5,704 nucleotides of DNA, taken from assembly GCA_015492755.1 (NCBI GenBank), contig WGEM01000193.1:1-5704 (forward strand), given 5' to 3'. How positions within the stretch are numbered: position 1 is the stretch's first letter; each line of letters begins with the position of its first letter. Origin of the DNA: Gemmatimonadota bacterium. Lineage in GTDB: Bacteria; Gemmatimonadota; Gemmatimonadetes; Longimicrobiales; Gaopeijiaceae. The notes beneath the pieces were generated by a model, which saw nothing but the letters and a program-made list of their open reading frames with translations, was not told the DNA's origin and ran no database searches. This document shows positions 5,513 to 5,704 of this stretch, in pieces. Both the position numbers and the translations under genes were made by a program.

Positions 5513-5704
5513 ACACCGCCGGTGTCCGGCGGCACCGCCGCGCCCGAGGTGTCCACCGCGGCGGAGTCGGCTGCCGCGCTGTCGGGGAGCGCCTCCAGCA
5601 CGATCACCGCCTCACCGCCCCCCAGCGGAATGCCGGCGATGTTCAGCACGCCCTGGACCCGCACGCGGTACGGCACGCCCCGCTCCAGCGGACGCTCCAG
5701 GAGC
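5494..5704 (-). CDS. C-terminal end of a probable Ig-like (Big_5-type) envelope protein, 5'-truncated
   Basis: An open frame enters from the right edge and gives 69 codons before TGA at 5496-5494; the start is outside the window. The first part, RPLERGVPYRVRVQGVLNIAG followed by IPLGGGEAVIVLEA, resembles the last strands of Big_5-type bacterial Ig-like domains (pattern PL-x-PG-x-x-Y-x-V-x-V-x-G-V-x-x-x-AG). The final 30 or so residues are a low-complexity Asp/Ala/Ser/Pro tail (such as DSAAADSAAVDTSGAAVPPD) ending GWRRP. Such proteins are usually secreted or lipoproteins, but the signal peptide would lie outside the window. Codon use and the ATGA overlap with selA support it being real coding. 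The domain call rests on a short stretch and is tentative; an internal GTG at 5676 is not a likely start. Confidence 0.6.
   Translation of the reverse strand, partial: LLERPLERGVPYRVRVQGVLNIAGIPLGGGEAVIVLEALPDSAAADSAAVDTSGAAVPPDTGGVGWRRP

Noticed and set aside
3552..5516. A 654-residue fusion of an unknown domain to GmhB
   Set aside because: The gmhB frame happens to stay open upstream through selA, but that part is Gly/Arg/Ala/Pro low complexity lying out of frame over a real selA. ATG 4091 with GGGAGG 6 nt upstream gives a normal-length GmhB.
1..5704. A mobile element, CRISPR array, defence island or novel biosynthetic cluster
   Set aside because: All coding space is taken by recognisable housekeeping genes with uniform codon use, and no transposase, integrase, regularly spaced repeats or terminal inverted repeats were seen.

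Overview
This window is a very GC-rich stretch of bacterial chromosome. It is densely packed with ordinary housekeeping genes, and every recognisable gene lies on the minus strand. It holds six complete or essentially complete genes plus the 3' end of a seventh. I see no tRNA, rRNA, CRISPR array, insertion sequence, phage gene or toxin-antitoxin pair, and no convincing new system. The interest lies in gene order, start/stop architecture, a well-formed promoter and some protein-level oddities.

Organism: the GC-rich coding, a heptose-bisphosphatase typical of LPS-making bacteria, a PurN with a GMYG-type insertion, and a Big_5-like protein ending in an Asp/Ala/Ser/Pro-rich tail suggest a Gram-negative lineage such as Gemmatimonadota or a neighbouring phylum. 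This is inference from protein style; no marker gene is present to prove it. The selenocysteine synthase gene implies that the organism makes selenocysteine.

Layout in the direction of transcription (right to left): (1) 5704-5494, the C-terminus of a probable Ig-like-domain envelope protein. (2) 5497-4088, selA, whose ATG overlaps the previous stop in an ATGA. (3) 4091-3552, gmhB, again joined by an ATGA overlap. These three form a translationally coupled unit. (4) 3551-3404, a 148-bp gap. A sigma-70-like promoter (TTGACC, 17 bp, TAGCTT) begins inside the gmhB stop codon and would produce a leader of roughly 115 nt with a hairpin near its 5' end. (5) 3403-3077, an ErpA/HesB-type Fe-S carrier. 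(6) 3036-2383, an MBL-fold hydrolase of the YcbL/glyoxalase-II-like group. (7) 2366-1719, purN. (8) 1666-1, purH, whose last sense codon ends at base 2 so that only its stop codon is cut off.

How they work together: purN and purH carry out the third and the last two steps of de novo IMP synthesis, both using 10-formyl-tetrahydrofolate. The Fe-S carrier and the hydrolase upstream are probably co-transcribed with them, at spacings of 40, 16 and 52 bp. selA supplies selenocysteyl-tRNA and gmhB acts in ADP-heptose synthesis. Their coupling looks like genome packing rather than a shared pathway.
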